Positions 16,512 to 26,868 of a stretch of DNA of 40,417 bases are shown one piece after another. Location: the NCBI GenBank assembly GCA_001942045.1, contig MSTD01000051.1:1-40417 (forward strand). Direction: 5' to 3'. The notes beneath the pieces are model-generated. The model made no database searches, was not told the origin of the DNA, and worked only from the letters and a program-made list of their open reading frames with translations. The stretch is from Mycolicibacterium porcinum (GTDB lineage Bacteria > Actinomycetota > Actinomycetes > Mycobacteriales > Mycobacteriaceae). A program made the position numbers and the translations under genes. Positions within the stretch are counted from its first letter, which is position 1, and the number at the start of each line of letters is the position of its first letter.

Positions 16512-17927
16512 TCACCTGTCGAGAACGAGGCTGAACAGCCCGATGAGGAATGCCATCACCGGAATCAGCGAAGCGTCGAGACCGGTGGCCAGGAAGCCGA
16601 CCAGGCGCCGCATCGGCAGCGAGTAGGTCTCCGGGGACGCGGCCCGCGGATTCAGCGCGGCCACGACCCACACCACGACCAGCCCGGCGAGCGCGGCCAG
16701 GGCGAACCAGGCGGCCTGATAGCGGCCGTCGATCGCGAAGGCCACCAACAAGACAACGGTCAACAGGTAGGGATGGCCGAGCAGCCATGCCTTGCACGAG
16801 GCGGAGTCCCAGACCCGGGCCCGCAGAGCTGCGCCAAGCGCGAGGGCCACCACGATGTACCAGGCCCACGGCGACGCGGTCGGCGAGCCGACCAGGGCCA
16901 CCGACCCGGCCACACCGAGCAGCACGCCCGCGGCGATCACCCCGGTCTGGTGCGACTGGCTCACCCGGACCCGGCGCGGCAGGTCCGCCAACACCGAAAG
17001 CGGCTGCGCCGACGGGGACGGATCGCCCGGCGCCGGGATGACCGGCAGCGGGAAGCGGGCCCACATCGCGGACAGCTGGGCCGCCTGGACGGTGACCACC
17101 AGTGCGATGACGACCAGGGCACACCCGATCACCGTCGAGTTGATCACCCACAGCGAGGCCGCGCCGGCGACCAGCAGCACGCCGACTCCGGCGACCGTGG
17201 TCGCGGTGAACACCGCGATACCCCGATCGTCAGGCGAGCTGGCCATGCTGATCAGGGACCAAGCGGCCACTGCGGCTGCGGCCAGAAGGATGCTCGGTGC
17301 GCCGAATTCGCCTGGTACACCGAGGGCGAACGCCGCGCCGACCGGGACGAGCGCGGTGACGGCCAGCGCGGTGGCCAGTGCCGCTGACCGGCCTCTGGTC
17401 ACCAGCGCGGCGAGCACGGTGGCGATGGCGATACCACCGACGACGAAGAGGCCGAGCAGTTCACCGGTCGCCACGCGGTGGGCCACCCCCAGGCCGGTGC
17501 CGACCAGGATCAGCCCGATCAGGGCCAGCGATGCGTAGCGCGCGATGTTCGCCGCGCCCCACGGACGCCGGCGGGCAGCCGAGAAGATCACGGCAGCGTC
17601 GGCGATGTCCTCGACGATGCGCGGAGCAGCCGGGCCGGCGGAAACAGCCTGCAGGGCAAGCAGATCCCCGTCCACCACACCGACCGTGTCGAGCGTGGCG
17701 TCCAGGCTGTAGGGCGCACCGCCCACCGGGGCCAGGCTGAGCCGCACCGGGTCCGGAGCGCCGGCGCCGTCGTCACCCCCGGCGGGGAGCACGATGCGCT
17801 GGACCGCGGGCAGGATCTCGCGCAACGGCAGCTCGGACGGCAGGGCCATCTCGGTCAGCCGGCCGCCGTCGTCTCCAGCGGCCAGCACGGCCACCCGAAC
17901 GATCGGCATCACAGTGTTGTCGGACAT
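16512..17927 (-). CDS. eccD3: ESX-3 membrane channel component EccD3
   Basis: 471 residues from ATG 17927 (MSDNTVMPIVRVAVLA). Residues 1 to about 100 form the ubiquitin-like cytosolic domain, and the rest contains about eleven hydrophobic segments, as expected for EccD, which lines the membrane vestibule of the ESX complex. The open frame continues another 58 residues upstream into espG3, but that stretch is out of character (Arg/Asp/His-rich) and is rejected. The start lies two bases after the espG3 stop. Length agrees with M. tuberculosis EccD3 as I recall it (about 472). Confidence 0.95.
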   Translation of the reverse strand: MSDNTVMPIVRVAVLAAGDDGGRLTEMALPSELPLREILPAVQRIVLPAGGDDGAGAPDPVRLSLAPVGGAPYSLDATLDTVGVVDGDLLALQAVSAGPAAPRIVEDIADAAVIFSAARRRPWGAANIARYASLALIGLILVGTGLGVAHRVATGELLGLFVVGGIAIATVLAALVTRGRSAALATALAVTALVPVGAAFALGVPGEFGAPSILLAAAAVAAWSLISMASSPDDRGIAVFTATTVAGVGVLLVAGAASLWVINSTVIGCALVVIALVVTVQAAQLSAMWARFPLPVIPAPGDPSPSAQPLSVLADLPRRVRVSQSHQTGVIAAGVLLGVAGSVALVGSPTASPWAWYIVVALALGAALRARVWDSASCKAWLLGHPYLLTVVLLVAFAIDGRYQAAWFALAALAGLVVVWVVAALNPRAASPETYSLPMRRLVGFLATGLDASLIPVMAFLIGLFSLVLDR

Positions 17928-17929
17928 TC

Positions 17930-18805
17930 CTATGCTTTCTGGGTTCTTCTCATGGAGCGTGAATCGGTGACCGCGAACTCGTCGAAGTCGCGGATGAGCG
18001 GCTGGTCGGGGAACCAGGAGCCGCTGGGCAGCGAGGCCGTGAGCCGGTCGATCGCCATCGCGATCGCGTCGGCCGTCCCCGCCGTGAAGGTCGAAATCCA
18101 TTCCCCGTCGAAAGCTTTCGACGGGGAAACCAGAATCCGACCCTCGGGGGTGTCGATGATGCTGACTCCCACCTGAGTGGTGACCCGGTGACCGTCGCGG
18201 TGTTCTCCGGCGACGATCTCGACATAGGTTCGCCGTCCGTCGAACACCGATTCCACGATCGGCCGGGCCGAGGCCGGGACACCGAGGAATCCCAGCACTT
18301 CGATCAGCGGCGTGCCGTTGCGGATCTGCTCGTCGGCCCGGGCGCCGGCCGCGGCCGGCAGTGCGAACTCCTCGAACCGCGCCGGCCTGCGTTGCGACAG
18401 ACCGGCGGTGAGCACCGGCACCAGGCCGTGGGGGTGGTTGATGTCCATCTCGGTGAACGTCACCAGCTGCGCGTTACGCAGCACGACCACCGAACGGCTA
18501 TCGGAGCGGGCCACGATCCCGCGCAGCAGATCCCCAGGCCCGGAGACAAACCGCAGGTCGAGCCACTGGGTCGCCCGGCAGACCAGCCGAACCCATTGCG
18601 CTACCTGCGGATTGACCTCACCGTTGCCGTCGATCACACCCATCCGGGTCAGTTCGGCGGTCTGCTCGGCGGCAAAGCCGAAGCGCTGCGCCGGTTCGCT
18701 GTAGGGCGGCGTGATGGCCAGGACCCACGGATACGCTCCGGCGCCGAGTACCTCGGCGAGATACCAGGCCTGATCGGTCGTCAGCTCGACAGCGTTAGCT
18801 CCCAC
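17930..18805 (-). CDS. espG3: ESX-3 PE-PPE chaperone EspG3
   Basis: 291 residues beginning [23 protein letters not shown]. EspG proteins are cytosolic chaperones that bind the tip of the cognate PPE protein and keep the PE-PPE heterodimer soluble until export. The sequence is rich in beta strands with alternating hydrophobic pattern ([38 protein letters not shown]), in agreement with the known quasi-repeat fold. Its place between esxH and eccD3 is the standard ESX-3 order. The next gene, eccD3, starts two bases after this stop, and esxH ends nine bases before this start. Confidence 0.94.
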   Translation of the reverse strand: MGANAVELTTDQAWYLAEVLGAGAYPWVLAITPPYSEPAQRFGFAAEQTAELTRMGVIDGNGEVNPQVAQWVRLVCRATQWLDLRFVSGPGDLLRGIVARSDSRSVVVLRNAQLVTFTEMDINHPHGLVPVLTAGLSQRRPARFEEFALPAAAGARADEQIRNGTPLIEVLGFLGVPASARPIVESVFDGRRTYVEIVAGEHRDGHRVTTQVGVSIIDTPEGRILVSPSKAFDGEWISTFTAGTADAIAMAIDRLTASLPSGSWFPDQPLIRDFDEFAVTDSRSMRRTQKA

Positions 18806-18814
18806 TGCTGCCCG

Positions 18815-19102
18815 TCAGCCCCACTTGGCGCCTTCGGCAGCGTCCCGCGCACTCATCGACATGGTGTTCATCTCATGGGTGGACGCCATCGCCCGGTAGG
18901 CACGGGTCAGCTCCTCCATGGCCTGGTTCCACTGAGCCTGCCAGGCCTGGTAGGTCATACCGGTGTCACCCTGCCAGGCGCTGCTCAGCGCGGCCTGCTC
19001 GGCGGCGATGTCGGCGCCGACAGCGTGCAGTGCACCCGAGTAGGTGGTCATCTCCCCGGCGTGAGCCAGCATGGCCGGGTAGTTGTACATGATCTGAGAC
19101 AT
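18815..19102 (-). CDS. esxH: WXG100 secreted protein EsxH (TB10.4 type)
   Basis: 95 residues, the size of EsxH. The WXG motif is in SAWQGDTGM (43-45), between two helices. EsxH pairs with EsxG and is exported through ESX-3. Of the zinc-binding residues described for M. tuberculosis EsxH (His14, His70, His76, Glu77), this protein keeps His14, His76 and Glu77 but has Arg at 70, so metal binding may differ. AGGAG lies six bases before the ATG. A 29-base gap separates it from esxG upstream. It is small, without a signal peptide, as expected for a type VII substrate. Confidence 0.97.
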   Translation of the reverse strand: MSQIMYNYPAMLAHAGEMTTYSGALHAVGADIAAEQAALSSAWQGDTGMTYQAWQAQWNQAMEELTRAYRAMASTHEMNTMSMSARDAAEGAKWG

Positions 19103-19131
19103 GAAAACTCCTGTATCCGTTGCTTGTTCGA

Positions 19132-19425
19132 CTAGACCGAGGTGTAGGTGCTGGCCGCGGCGGCATCCTGGGCGACGTAGGTGCTCGCGGCGTCGCCGAG
19201 GTTGAGCTGCGCGATGTCGAGCAGGGCATTGACCTTGGCCGAGACCTCGACGAACCGGGCGTGGGCGGCCTGGAACGCGGCCGAGGCCTCACCCATGTGG
19301 TAGGCCTGCGAGGACATGGCGGCCTGCTCGGCCTGGGCGATGGTGCTGCGCATCAGCGCGGCCTTGGCGCCGAAGGCGGCCTCGGAGGAGATCAGCTGGG
19401 GGATGTGAGCGTCCAACAGACTCAT
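19132..19425 (-). CDS. esxG: WXG100 secreted protein EsxG
   Basis: 97 residues, identical in length to M. tuberculosis EsxG. It lacks the classical WXG tryptophan; the turn reads [10 protein letters not shown], as is usual for EsxG. The C-terminus carries the general type VII signal Y-x3-D (YVAQD), while EsxH has none, consistent with EsxG providing the export signal of the heterodimer. AAAGGAA precedes the ATG. The gene follows PPE4 after 49 bases. The EsxG-EsxH pair is required for siderophore-dependent iron acquisition in mycobacteria and, in pathogens, affects host trafficking; the latter may not apply here. Confidence 0.97.
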   Translation of the reverse strand: MSLLDAHIPQLISSEAAFGAKAALMRSTIAQAEQAAMSSQAYHMGEASAAFQAAHARFVEVSAKVNALLDIAQLNLGDAASTYVAQDAAAASTYTSV

Positions 19426-19474
19426 GGTTTTTCCTTTCGGATCGTTGGTGGATGGTCATGCACGAGCGGTCTGG

Positions 19475-21037
19475 TCAGCTGCGGGAACCCCCTTCCGGAT
19501 CACCCGGGGCCTCGTCGGGGTCCCAGGAACCGGGCAGCATCGGCGAGACAGGGCTCTCGTCGAATCTCTCGCCGGCCAAGGTGGTCAGGCCGGCTGCAGT
19601 CGCATCGGACTTCGTCTCGGTGCCGGTGAATCCCATGGTCCCGGTGCCACTTTCAGAGGCACGTACCCGTGGCTCGGGCTTGGGAGCCGGTTCCGGATCG
19701 GGTGCCTCGTAGTCCATGTAGGCATCCGCGTAGGCGTGGTCTTCCAGTGCCGCACCCCGCTTGCGCCGACGCTTCCGTCGCGCCGCCAGCGATGCCGCCA
19801 CACCGGACGCCGCCGCCGGGATTCCGGAGGCCGGCGCCGAGGCGGTGGACTTGCCGCCGACCGTCGGGCTGAAGCCCTCATCCGGGTCGTCACCCATCAC
19901 CGCGTAGGGAGCGAACGCCGTCGCGGCCACCGGAGCCGGTGCCGCCGGGGCACCCGCCGCGGTACCGGTACCAGCTGCGGGCGCACCGGCACCCACCGCG
20001 CCGCCACCGGGTGCGGGTAGGCCCGCCAACGGGTACGACCGTTGTTGTTCGGCGAGTGGCGGGGGTTCGACGGGTGCATCTGCCGGGGCCGGCTCGGCGG
20101 GCGGCTGCATGACGTGGTCGATCAGCAGCACCAGTCCGGTGATCCCCAACGCGGCCAAGGCCGGGATCAGGAACGGTGACGACAGGATCATGGCCCAAGT
20201 CGGCCAGCCCACCAGGTTGGTGAACACCTGGTAGGCGACCGCGGACAACAGCGGCCCCCAGGTACCCCACGCGCCGATCGGGTCGGTCATGAAGTCGCTG
20301 AGCATCTTCTGCAGATTGCCGAGCGGATCTTTGAGGAAGTCGATGATGTCCTGCCCGCCAGGCACGTTCTTCAGGTACTGCTCGAGCAGGTCGGAGATGA
20401 TGTTCGAATTGTCCAGCGCCGAACCGGATTCGCTCGCCTGGGCCTGCGTCATCATCTGCTGCGCGTTGGCCGAGGCGGTACCGGCCTCCCCCACACCGGG
20501 TTTGAGCAACATCGGCGACGGCGCACTGGTCGGGGCCGCCATGACCGCGGCGCCTGAGACAGCCTGATAGGTGGCCATGGTGGTGGCCGCCTGGATCCAC
20601 ATCCGGACGTAGTCGGCCTCGTTGACCGCGATCGGAATCGTGTTGATGCCGAAGAAGTTCGTGGCGATCAGGACGCCGTGCACAACGTGGTTCAGCGCCA
20701 GCTCGGGAAGCGTCGGCATGGCGGCCAACGCCGTGGTGTAGGCCGCGGCGGCGGTCTCGTGTTGCACTGCCACCGCCGCGCTGTTGGCACTCTGCTGCGC
20801 CAGCCACGTCAGGTACGGCCCGTGGGCCGCCACGTACTGCTCCGAGCTCGGGCCCTCCCAGGACCCGGCTTGCACCCCACCCAGCACACTGGTGAGTTCT
20901 GCTGCCGCCGAGGCGTATTCGGTGCTCAGCGACTGCCAGGCCCCCGCTGCGGCCAGCAACGACCCGGCGCCCGGGCCGCTGGAGAGCAGCGTCGAGTGCA
21001 CCTCGGGTGGTAGGGCCATCCAGATGGGGGCGGTCAT
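19475..21037 (-). CDS. PPE4: PPE-family protein PPE4
   Basis: 520 residues, close to the length I recall for M. tuberculosis PPE4. The first 180 residues are the PPE domain: [15 protein letters not shown] at the N-terminus and the WxG turn [14 protein letters not shown] near 58-71. A hydrophobic stretch near residues 275-305 ([20 protein letters not shown]) is followed by a Pro/Ala-rich low-complexity segment, a basic patch ([10 protein letters not shown]) and an acidic C-terminus. The protein pairs with PE5 encoded just upstream (one base between stop and start) and is exported by ESX-3 with EspG3 help. In M. smegmatis and M. tuberculosis PE5-PPE4 supports mycobactin-mediated iron uptake. 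The long C-terminal tail is not a recognised domain. Confidence 0.95.
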   Translation of the reverse strand: MTAPIWMALPPEVHSTLLSSGPGAGSLLAAAGAWQSLSTEYASAAAELTSVLGGVQAGSWEGPSSEQYVAAHGPYLTWLAQQSANSAAVAVQHETAAAAYTTALAAMPTLPELALNHVVHGVLIATNFFGINTIPIAVNEADYVRMWIQAATTMATYQAVSGAAVMAAPTSAPSPMLLKPGVGEAGTASANAQQMMTQAQASESGSALDNSNIISDLLEQYLKNVPGGQDIIDFLKDPLGNLQKMLSDFMTDPIGAWGTWGPLLSAVAYQVFTNLVGWPTWAMILSSPFLIPALAALGITGLVLLIDHVMQPPAEPAPADAPVEPPPLAEQQRSYPLAGLPAPGGGAVGAGAPAAGTGTAAGAPAAPAPVAATAFAPYAVMGDDPDEGFSPTVGGKSTASAPASGIPAAASGVAASLAARRKRRRKRGAALEDHAYADAYMDYEAPDPEPAPKPEPRVRASESGTGTMGFTGTETKSDATAAGLTTLAGERFDESPVSPMLPGSWDPDEAPGDPEGGSRS

Positions 21038-21038
21038 G

Positions 21039-21350
21039 TCAGATGCCGCGCGCAGTCAAGTAGGACGCCGCCGCCATCGCGTCGCCGGTGACGTAGCTGG
21101 CACCGGACTCCCCGACACCGACACCCGAGCGGCCGAGTTCCTCGACGCCCTGGGCAGCCAGCGCCGTGTGCTGCGCGCCGTGCGCGCTGAAGCCGGTCGC
21201 GGTCTGCAGCGACACCGCGTCGGCGGCAGGCGGGATCACCGCCGAGACGACGGGGGCGGCGGCCGCGTGGGCGGCGGCCAGGCGCGCGGTGAGCGCCTCG
21301 ACGGCCGCGCTCGCGGCGGTCAATCCTTCCGGAACTACCCGCAATGTCAT
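21039..21350 (-). CDS. PE5: PE-family protein PE5
   Basis: 103 residues starting [20 protein letters not shown], the PE domain with the Pro-Glu at residues 7-8. The two-helix hairpin ends with the type VII secretion signal Y-x3-D (YVTGD, near residue 88). There is no C-terminal extension, typical of ancestral ESX-associated PE proteins. Its ATG overlaps the eccC3 stop by one base (TGATG) and PPE4 starts one base after its stop, so translation of eccC3, PE5 and PPE4 is coupled. The product forms a heterodimer with PPE4 and is exported by ESX-3. Confidence 0.96.
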   Translation of the reverse strand: MTLRVVPEGLTAASAAVEALTARLAAAHAAAAPVVSAVIPPAADAVSLQTATGFSAHGAQHTALAAQGVEELGRSGVGVGESGASYVTGDAMAAASYLTARGI

Positions 21351-24300
21351 CAGAATTCCTTTCTCCCGTTGTTCACGGACAGTGCCGTGTCATCGATGAG
21401 TGGGTTGACGAGCTGGACGAACTCGGGCGCATCGCCGTCGCCGAGCAACATGCCGCGTCCCGCGGGGAACCGGGCGAACCGGTGCCCGCGGAGCTTGCCG
21501 CTGTCGGCGGGATTGCCCGACAGCATCAGGGTGGTCGCTTGCAGATCATTGAGACGACGCAGCAGCGGTGCGGTCATCACGGCGTGCGCCGATCCGGTGG
21601 CCCGGGCGGTCACGATGACGCGCAGGCCCAGATCGGTTGCCTCGGCCAGCAGGTTCACGATGTTTGTCCACGGGCGCTGCCCGGCGAACGGCCCGCTGAT
21701 GGCCGGACCGTCGGGGATCTGGTCCACGTCGTCGATGATCAGGTAGTGGATGTGCCCATCCGTACCCGGCCGCTGATTCCACGCGCTGAGCTCCTGCGCA
21801 CTCAAACCGGCAGGCGGACGGCGCTTCTCGATGAGGGCCGACAGACCCAGCATCGCCGGCAGCACGCGGTCGATGTTGGCGGTGTACTCGTTGTCCGGGA
21901 ACAGCGGCTCCTCCACCAGGTGCAGCCGCCGGTCGATGACGGTGAAGGCCACCTCGTCCGGCCGCGAGTTCTCGCGGATGGTCCGGATGATGTGCCGCAG
22001 CAGCGTCGTCTTGCCCGACCGGGTATCGCCGAACACAGCGAGCAGCGGGTTGGTCTTGAAGTCGAGCACCACCGGCGCCAGATCCTCTTCGCGCTGGCCG
22101 ATGACCACCTGCTCGGGCGCCGGGTACAGCGGCGTCAGCGCGGCCGGGGCCAACGTGGTGGGCAGCAGGCGCACCGGCGGCGCGCTCTGCCCGGGGTAGC
22201 GGGCGTTGATGACGGCGATGTCGCTCAACTGCGGCTCGGCGAACAGGAAGTGCTCGGCGGCCATGGTCAGGCCGCGGCCCGGTTGATCGGCAGGCACCGA
22301 TTCGGCCGGACGACGCAGTGCTCCGACCACGCGCACGATGCTGTCGTGGCTGTCGTGCAGCTTGAGCTCCAGGCGCAGGCCCAGGCCGTCGCGCATCGCC
22401 AGCGGCACCTCCAGCCAGTTCGGCGTGGTGATCACCACGTGGATGCCGTAGGCCAGGCCGGTGTTGGCCAGCTCGGTCACCTTGGCCAGCAACGGGTTAC
22501 GGGTGTTGAACGTGTCGGTGTTGTCGCGGCTGAAGGCGTACAGGTTGTCGATCACCAAGAAGACTTCGCCATAGCCGTCGGAATAACTACCGACCCGGCT
22601 CACGGCACCTTGGCGCTGACGGGCCTGCAGCAACTGCTCGAGCTCGCCGAAGGTCCGGCGGATGCGCTCGGGCTCCAACGGGGTCGCCACACTGCCGACG
22701 TGGGCCAGATCCGCCAGGCCGGCGAGCTGTCCGCCGCCGTAATCGAGGCAGTAGAAGCTCACTTCGCTCGGCGAGTGCAGTGCGGCGGCCGACAACACGA
22801 ACGTCTGCAGTGCGGTCGACTTGCCCGAGCGCGGCCCGCCGTGGATCAGCACGTTGGCCGCCGACGAGTTCGCGTCGTACACCAGAGCGTCGCGGCGCAT
22901 CTCGAACGGCTTGTCGATTTCACCCAGCGGCCAACGCAATTGGCCGGGTTCGATGTCGGTGCCGGCCAGCACGTCGTCCAGCGCGATCGCGTCGTCCAGC
23001 GGCGGCAGCCACAGCTTGGGTGCCTGCGGACCGTAGGCGGCCAGCTGGTCGCCGATGGTGGCGATCAGCTTGCGCGGCGGCGCCACATCGATCTCGGGCT
23101 CGTTGGTGACGATGACGGTGTCGGGCTCGGGCTCGACCCGCGAGGCCGTGAACAGCTGCGGCTGTGGCAGGGCCCGCACCACGATCGACTTCTCGGCCCG
23201 CGGCGGGTCGTAGATGCCGTCGACGTAGGTGCTGCGGAACTTGATCGGCACCGCACCCGGGGCCGGCACCAGGAAGCCCTCGCCCTTGTGCTCGCGTCCC
23301 GATTCGATGTGATAGGCGTCCTCGACCCCGATGATCTGACGAGAGATGCTGGGGCTGGCCACCTTCAGGCCGATCCGGTACGAGGTGTTCTTGTCGATGT
23401 CCTTGATTCGGCCCACGTCCAGCGTCTGCGACGCGAACAGGATGTGGATCCGGAACGAGCGGCCCTTGCGCGCAACGTAATCGAACAGGTCGGCGTACTC
23501 GGGGTGCTCGGCGAGCATCAGGGTGAACTCGTCGGCGACCACGAACAGCGTCGGCATCGGGGGCAGGTCGTGTCCCGCAGCGATGGCGGCCTCGTACTCG
23601 GTGACCGAGTTGAAGGCGCTGCCCTGGACCCGGCGGCCGGCCTCCTTGAGCATCTGCTCGCGACGGGCCACCTCACCGCGCAGGGTGTCGGCGAACCGGT
23701 CGGCCAGTGACCGCTTCTCGGCCATGTTCGAGATGACCGCGACCACCTGGGGGAAGTTGCGGAAGATGTCGGCTCCGGCCTCACCCTTGAAGTCGGCGTA
23801 GATCACAATGAGCCGCTCGGCGGAGTGGGTGGTCAACAGCGACAACAGGATCGACATCAGGGTCTGGGACTTGCCCGAACCGGTCATACCGATCATCAGG
23901 CCGTGCGGGCCCATGCCGCCCTCGGCCTCGTCCTTGAGGTCGAAGTACAACGGCTCGCCGGTGGCGGTGACGCCGATCGGTACCCGCAGTTCGTCGTCGC
24001 GGTTCCGCGGTGCCCACAGATCGGCGACGTCCAGCGCGGAGGCATCCGGGATGTCCAGCAGAGTCGTGAAGGTGGCGCCGCCGGTAGCGGTGGACCGTAC
24101 GTAGCCGGGATTGGAGTCCCAGCGCGACAACCGGCGCGCGATGTGGGCTGCCGCGGCGGCCGACATGGCGTCGGCCTTGTCGACGTAGGGCTGCCATCCG
24201 TTGCTCTGCCACCGCTCGATCCGGCCCTCGATGACCCGCAGGATGGGCCGCTCGGGATCGGGGTACTGCTCGCGGTTGGGCAGCTTGTCGCTGCGGTGGA

Positions 24301-25318
24301 TCACGGTAACCCCGGTGAGGCCGGGCTTGCGCGCGATGTCGTCGGGGTCGGCTTCCGGATCGTCGAGCACCACCAGCAGGTGCTTGAGCGCCTGCTCCGC
24401 CTCGGCGGGAAAACCCGGCCGGCCGGCCAGCGCCGAATCGAGTTGTCCGCGAAGCTCCGTCACCCCGGTGGTCAGGTACCGGGCCGGACCGACACCGTCG
24501 GCCTGCGACGGAATATCCACGTGGGGTAGCCATTTCAGCCACGACCAGGTGTCCGCGTCGACCTCGGGCGAGGCCAGCGCCACCCCTAACATGGTCGGGT
24601 CGTGCCAGGTGACGGCCTGGGCGATCCAGGCCCGCAGCGCGTCACGAACTTCCTCGGCCTCACCGATCACGGTGATCCGGGCCAGCTTGGTGACGTCGAT
24701 GCCCGTCGGGGCGTCGCGCACGGTGCGCTGCACGTCGAGCAGACCGCGAAGGGTGCTGTGCGACACCGGTTCCAGGTCGATCTCGTCGGCGATGTCCTTG
24801 ACCTTCAGCGCGGCGTCCAGCGGGACGTCGTGCAGTCCGGCGCGCAGCACCAGGAAGTCACGGTCGCGCGGGTCGCGCTCCCACTGCCGGCGCGTGCCCG
24901 GGATGACGGCCAGGGCCTCGGGTTCCGGGTGGGACCACTCCAGCGCGGCACGCTGCTCACCGGCATGGGCGCGAACGTTGTCGCGGACCACCGACAGGTA
25001 GCGCAGGTAATCGGCGCGCTCGGCGTCGACCTCCTCGGTGCGCATCTTGTTGTCCGAGCCTCGATAGAGCGCGGTCGCGGCCAGCAACAGCACGAACGGG
25101 AAGAACAGTGTCGTCGGCGAGATCATCCGCATACCGGTGGCCACCAACGCCACGATCATGCCCACGATCAGGATGACGATCAGGAACGGCAGCACGCGGC
25201 GCAGCAGCGACGGCGGAACCACCCGCGGCAACTGCGGCGGAGGCTCGATGGTGATGGTGCCCTTGCGGGTGGTCGGCGGAGCCAGCCTGCGCTGGTGCTC
25301 GAAGATCAACCTACTCAT
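21350..25318 (-). CDS. eccC3: ESX-3 FtsK/SpoIIIE-type motor ATPase EccC3
   Basis: 1322 residues in a single polypeptide, as in ESX-3 (EccC of ESX-1 is split in two). Two membrane segments lie near residues 40-85 ([20 protein letters not shown] and [15 protein letters not shown]). Three ATPase domains follow with Walker A loops [10 protein letters not shown] (about 478), GGPRSGKST (about 829) and GDTRSGKTT (about 1101). The first domain carries Walker B-like [11 protein letters not shown], and the last LIIDDVDQI. EccC recognises YxxxD/E signals and powers export through the membrane complex. The ATG at 25318 overlaps the eccB3 stop (ATGA); residues upstream in the open frame (Arg/Cys-rich) are rejected. 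Confidence 0.97.
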   Translation of the reverse strand: MSRLIFEHQRRLAPPTTRKGTITIEPPPQLPRVVPPSLLRRVLPFLIVILIVGMIVALVATGMRMISPTTLFFPFVLLLAATALYRGSDNKMRTEEVDAERADYLRYLSVVRDNVRAHAGEQRAALEWSHPEPEALAVIPGTRRQWERDPRDRDFLVLRAGLHDVPLDAALKVKDIADEIDLEPVSHSTLRGLLDVQRTVRDAPTGIDVTKLARITVIGEAEEVRDALRAWIAQAVTWHDPTMLGVALASPEVDADTWSWLKWLPHVDIPSQADGVGPARYLTTGVTELRGQLDSALAGRPGFPAEAEQALKHLLVVLDDPEADPDDIARKPGLTGVTVIHRSDKLPNREQYPDPERPILRVIEGRIERWQSNGWQPYVDKADAMSAAAAAHIARRLSRWDSNPGYVRSTATGGATFTTLLDIPDASALDVADLWAPRNRDDELRVPIGVTATGEPLYFDLKDEAEGGMGPHGLMIGMTGSGKSQTLMSILLSLLTTHSAERLIVIYADFKGEAGADIFRNFPQVVAVISNMAEKRSLADRFADTLRGEVARREQMLKEAGRRVQGSAFNSVTEYEAAIAAGHDLPPMPTLFVVADEFTLMLAEHPEYADLFDYVARKGRSFRIHILFASQTLDVGRIKDIDKNTSYRIGLKVASPSISRQIIGVEDAYHIESGREHKGEGFLVPAPGAVPIKFRSTYVDGIYDPPRAEKSIVVRALPQPQLFTASRVEPEPDTVIVTNEPEIDVAPPRKLIATIGDQLAAYGPQAPKLWLPPLDDAIALDDVLAGTDIEPGQLRWPLGEIDKPFEMRRDALVYDANSSAANVLIHGGPRSGKSTALQTFVLSAAALHSPSEVSFYCLDYGGGQLAGLADLAHVGSVATPLEPERIRRTFGELEQLLQARQRQGAVSRVGSYSDGYGEVFLVIDNLYAFSRDNTDTFNTRNPLLAKVTELANTGLAYGIHVVITTPNWLEVPLAMRDGLGLRLELKLHDSHDSIVRVVGALRRPAESVPADQPGRGLTMAAEHFLFAEPQLSDIAVINARYPGQSAPPVRLLPTTLAPAALTPLYPAPEQVVIGQREEDLAPVVLDFKTNPLLAVFGDTRSGKTTLLRHIIRTIRENSRPDEVAFTVIDRRLHLVEEPLFPDNEYTANIDRVLPAMLGLSALIEKRRPPAGLSAQELSAWNQRPGTDGHIHYLIIDDVDQIPDGPAISGPFAGQRPWTNIVNLLAEATDLGLRVIVTARATGSAHAVMTAPLLRRLNDLQATTLMLSGNPADSGKLRGHRFARFPAGRGMLLGDGDAPEFVQLVNPLIDDTALSVNNGRKEF

Positions 25319-26868
25319 CGCGTTGCCTCCACACGTGCAGCATTGGCGTTCGACGACAACGCATCGTGTGCGGTCAGGGCGTCGCCACGGGAAAGGGTCG
25401 GGCCGGCAGCGAACTGCGTCAGGATCGACCACGGGATGGGCAGCGCGGGCGAAGTGAGACCAAGCGCGGCAAGGGTTTTGTCGTTGTCACCGCTGGTCTC
25501 GATGCCGTAGCGCACACCGGTGTCGCTGACCCAGAACTGTGAGCCCGCGGTCGGCGATCCGGGCTCGGCGCCCACGGTCTGCACCAGGTACCCGGTGCCG
25601 GGCGCCAATGCGACGCGGCTGGCGGCACCGTTGGCACCCGCGCCGACCAGGTCGACGGTGCGCTGACCGGCAGGCACCGGCAGGGCCGCACCGGACAGCA
25701 GGCTGAGGCGGCTCTCGGTCGCGCCGGCCGGCTTGCTCCACTGGGCACAGGTCACCGGGGCCGCCGAAGCGGACACCAGCTTGAGTGGCTGGTCCGGGTA
25801 GGCACCCGTGTCGATGCCGCGAGCCACCGGGGTGCGGGCGATCTCATCGACTCCGAGCCGCGGCGGCTGTTGCAGCCCAAAGGAATCGGTGTTGCGCATG
25901 ATCGAGGCGAGGACCGGGGAGATCGGCTGCAGGCCGTCGGAGTGCACGGCGTAGTAGCGGACGGTGTTGTCGGCCTCGGCGGCCGAGACCACCGCACCCA
26001 CCGGCGCGGGGGTCGACAGCTCGAACTGTGCCGGCGCACCCGCGCCGGGGATCGCCGGTGCGGTCAGTGCGGGCGCCTCGGGGATCGCGTTGAACAGGCC
26101 CGCCGCGATCGGCCGCGGGGCCGGGATGTCGGAGCCGAAACCGAGCGCATCGGTGACCGCACGGTTGTTCACGTCGATCGAGCTGCGCTTGCCGTCCCAC
26201 AGCAGCCAGTCACCCGGGGTGGGGCCGCCACTGTGATGCACGAGCACCGCCTGATCCGCGGTGAGAGGCAAGGCCCGCTCCTCACCGGAGCCGAGTGCAC
26301 CCGCGATCACGGTCACACCGGCGGAGGTACCCGAATTGCTGTCGCACACAGTCCAATCCGCGTCGGTGCTGGTGCTCTGCACCATCCGCTCCGGCGCCCC
26401 GGGGATGCCCAGCAGATTGCCGCGGGGGAACTTGTCGATCTCGCTGGTTTTGACGGTGGTCGGGTTGTCCGCCTTGCCGGCGATCAACCGCGCCGAGGTC
26501 AGGTTGAGCACCGGATGCAGCTGCTCACCGACCCGCACGTACAAGGCCGACGTCGACCGATCGGCGAGCACCGTGTCGTTTCCGGCCGCTCCACCCGGGC
26601 GGACCAGCGAGAAGATGAAGCACCCAATCAGGCCGGTGACAAGGATCAGCGCACCGGTCATCACCGCACGGCTCTGCGTGCGCAACGGGTCCACCAGCAT
26701 GCGGGTGTCGTGCAGCGCGACGCCAGACGCGATGCGGCGCATGACAAACCGCCAGCCGGTGACCTGGTGGCGGGTGACGAAGCCGCGGCGGTACTGCACA
26801 CCGTCGGGGTTCTCGTTGTTCGGCGTACGGGACGCGAAGGAGCGCCGGTCCGGATCGGGCGCGGTCAT
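25315..26868 (-). CDS. eccB3: ESX-3 membrane complex component EccB3
   Basis: 517 residues. A cytosolic N-terminus with [20 protein letters not shown], the EccB signature, is followed by one membrane helix near residues 70-90 ([22 protein letters not shown]) and a large periplasmic domain of repeats with a pair of cysteines (DWTVCDSN and PVTCAQW). EccB proteins form the periplasmic crown of the ESX complex. The start overlaps the eccA3 stop by four bases (26865-26868) and the stop overlaps eccC3, so translation is tightly coupled along the operon. Length is slightly below what I recall for M. tuberculosis EccB3. Confidence 0.96.
   Translation of the reverse strand: MTAPDPDRRSFASRTPNNENPDGVQYRRGFVTRHQVTGWRFVMRRIASGVALHDTRMLVDPLRTQSRAVMTGALILVTGLIGCFIFSLVRPGGAAGNDTVLADRSTSALYVRVGEQLHPVLNLTSARLIAGKADNPTTVKTSEIDKFPRGNLLGIPGAPERMVQSTSTDADWTVCDSNSGTSAGVTVIAGALGSGEERALPLTADQAVLVHHSGGPTPGDWLLWDGKRSSIDVNNRAVTDALGFGSDIPAPRPIAAGLFNAIPEAPALTAPAIPGAGAPAQFELSTPAPVGAVVSAAEADNTVRYYAVHSDGLQPISPVLASIMRNTDSFGLQQPPRLGVDEIARTPVARGIDTGAYPDQPLKLVSASAAPVTCAQWSKPAGATESRLSLLSGAALPVPAGQRTVDLVGAGANGAASRVALAPGTGYLVQTVGAEPGSPTAGSQFWVSDTGVRYGIETSGDNDKTLAALGLTSPALPIPWSILTQFAAGPTLSRGDALTAHDALSSNANAARVEATR

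Noticed and set aside
15137..16534. 465-codon open frame on the plus strand opposite mycP3
   Set aside because: Shadow of mycP3, whose catalytic triad, signal peptide and membrane anchor are all visible.
21344..23710. 788-codon open frame on the plus strand opposite eccC3
   Set aside because: It is a GC-rich shadow of eccC3: the composition is Gln/His/Arg/Val-rich without any domain, and the minus-strand gene is unmistakable.
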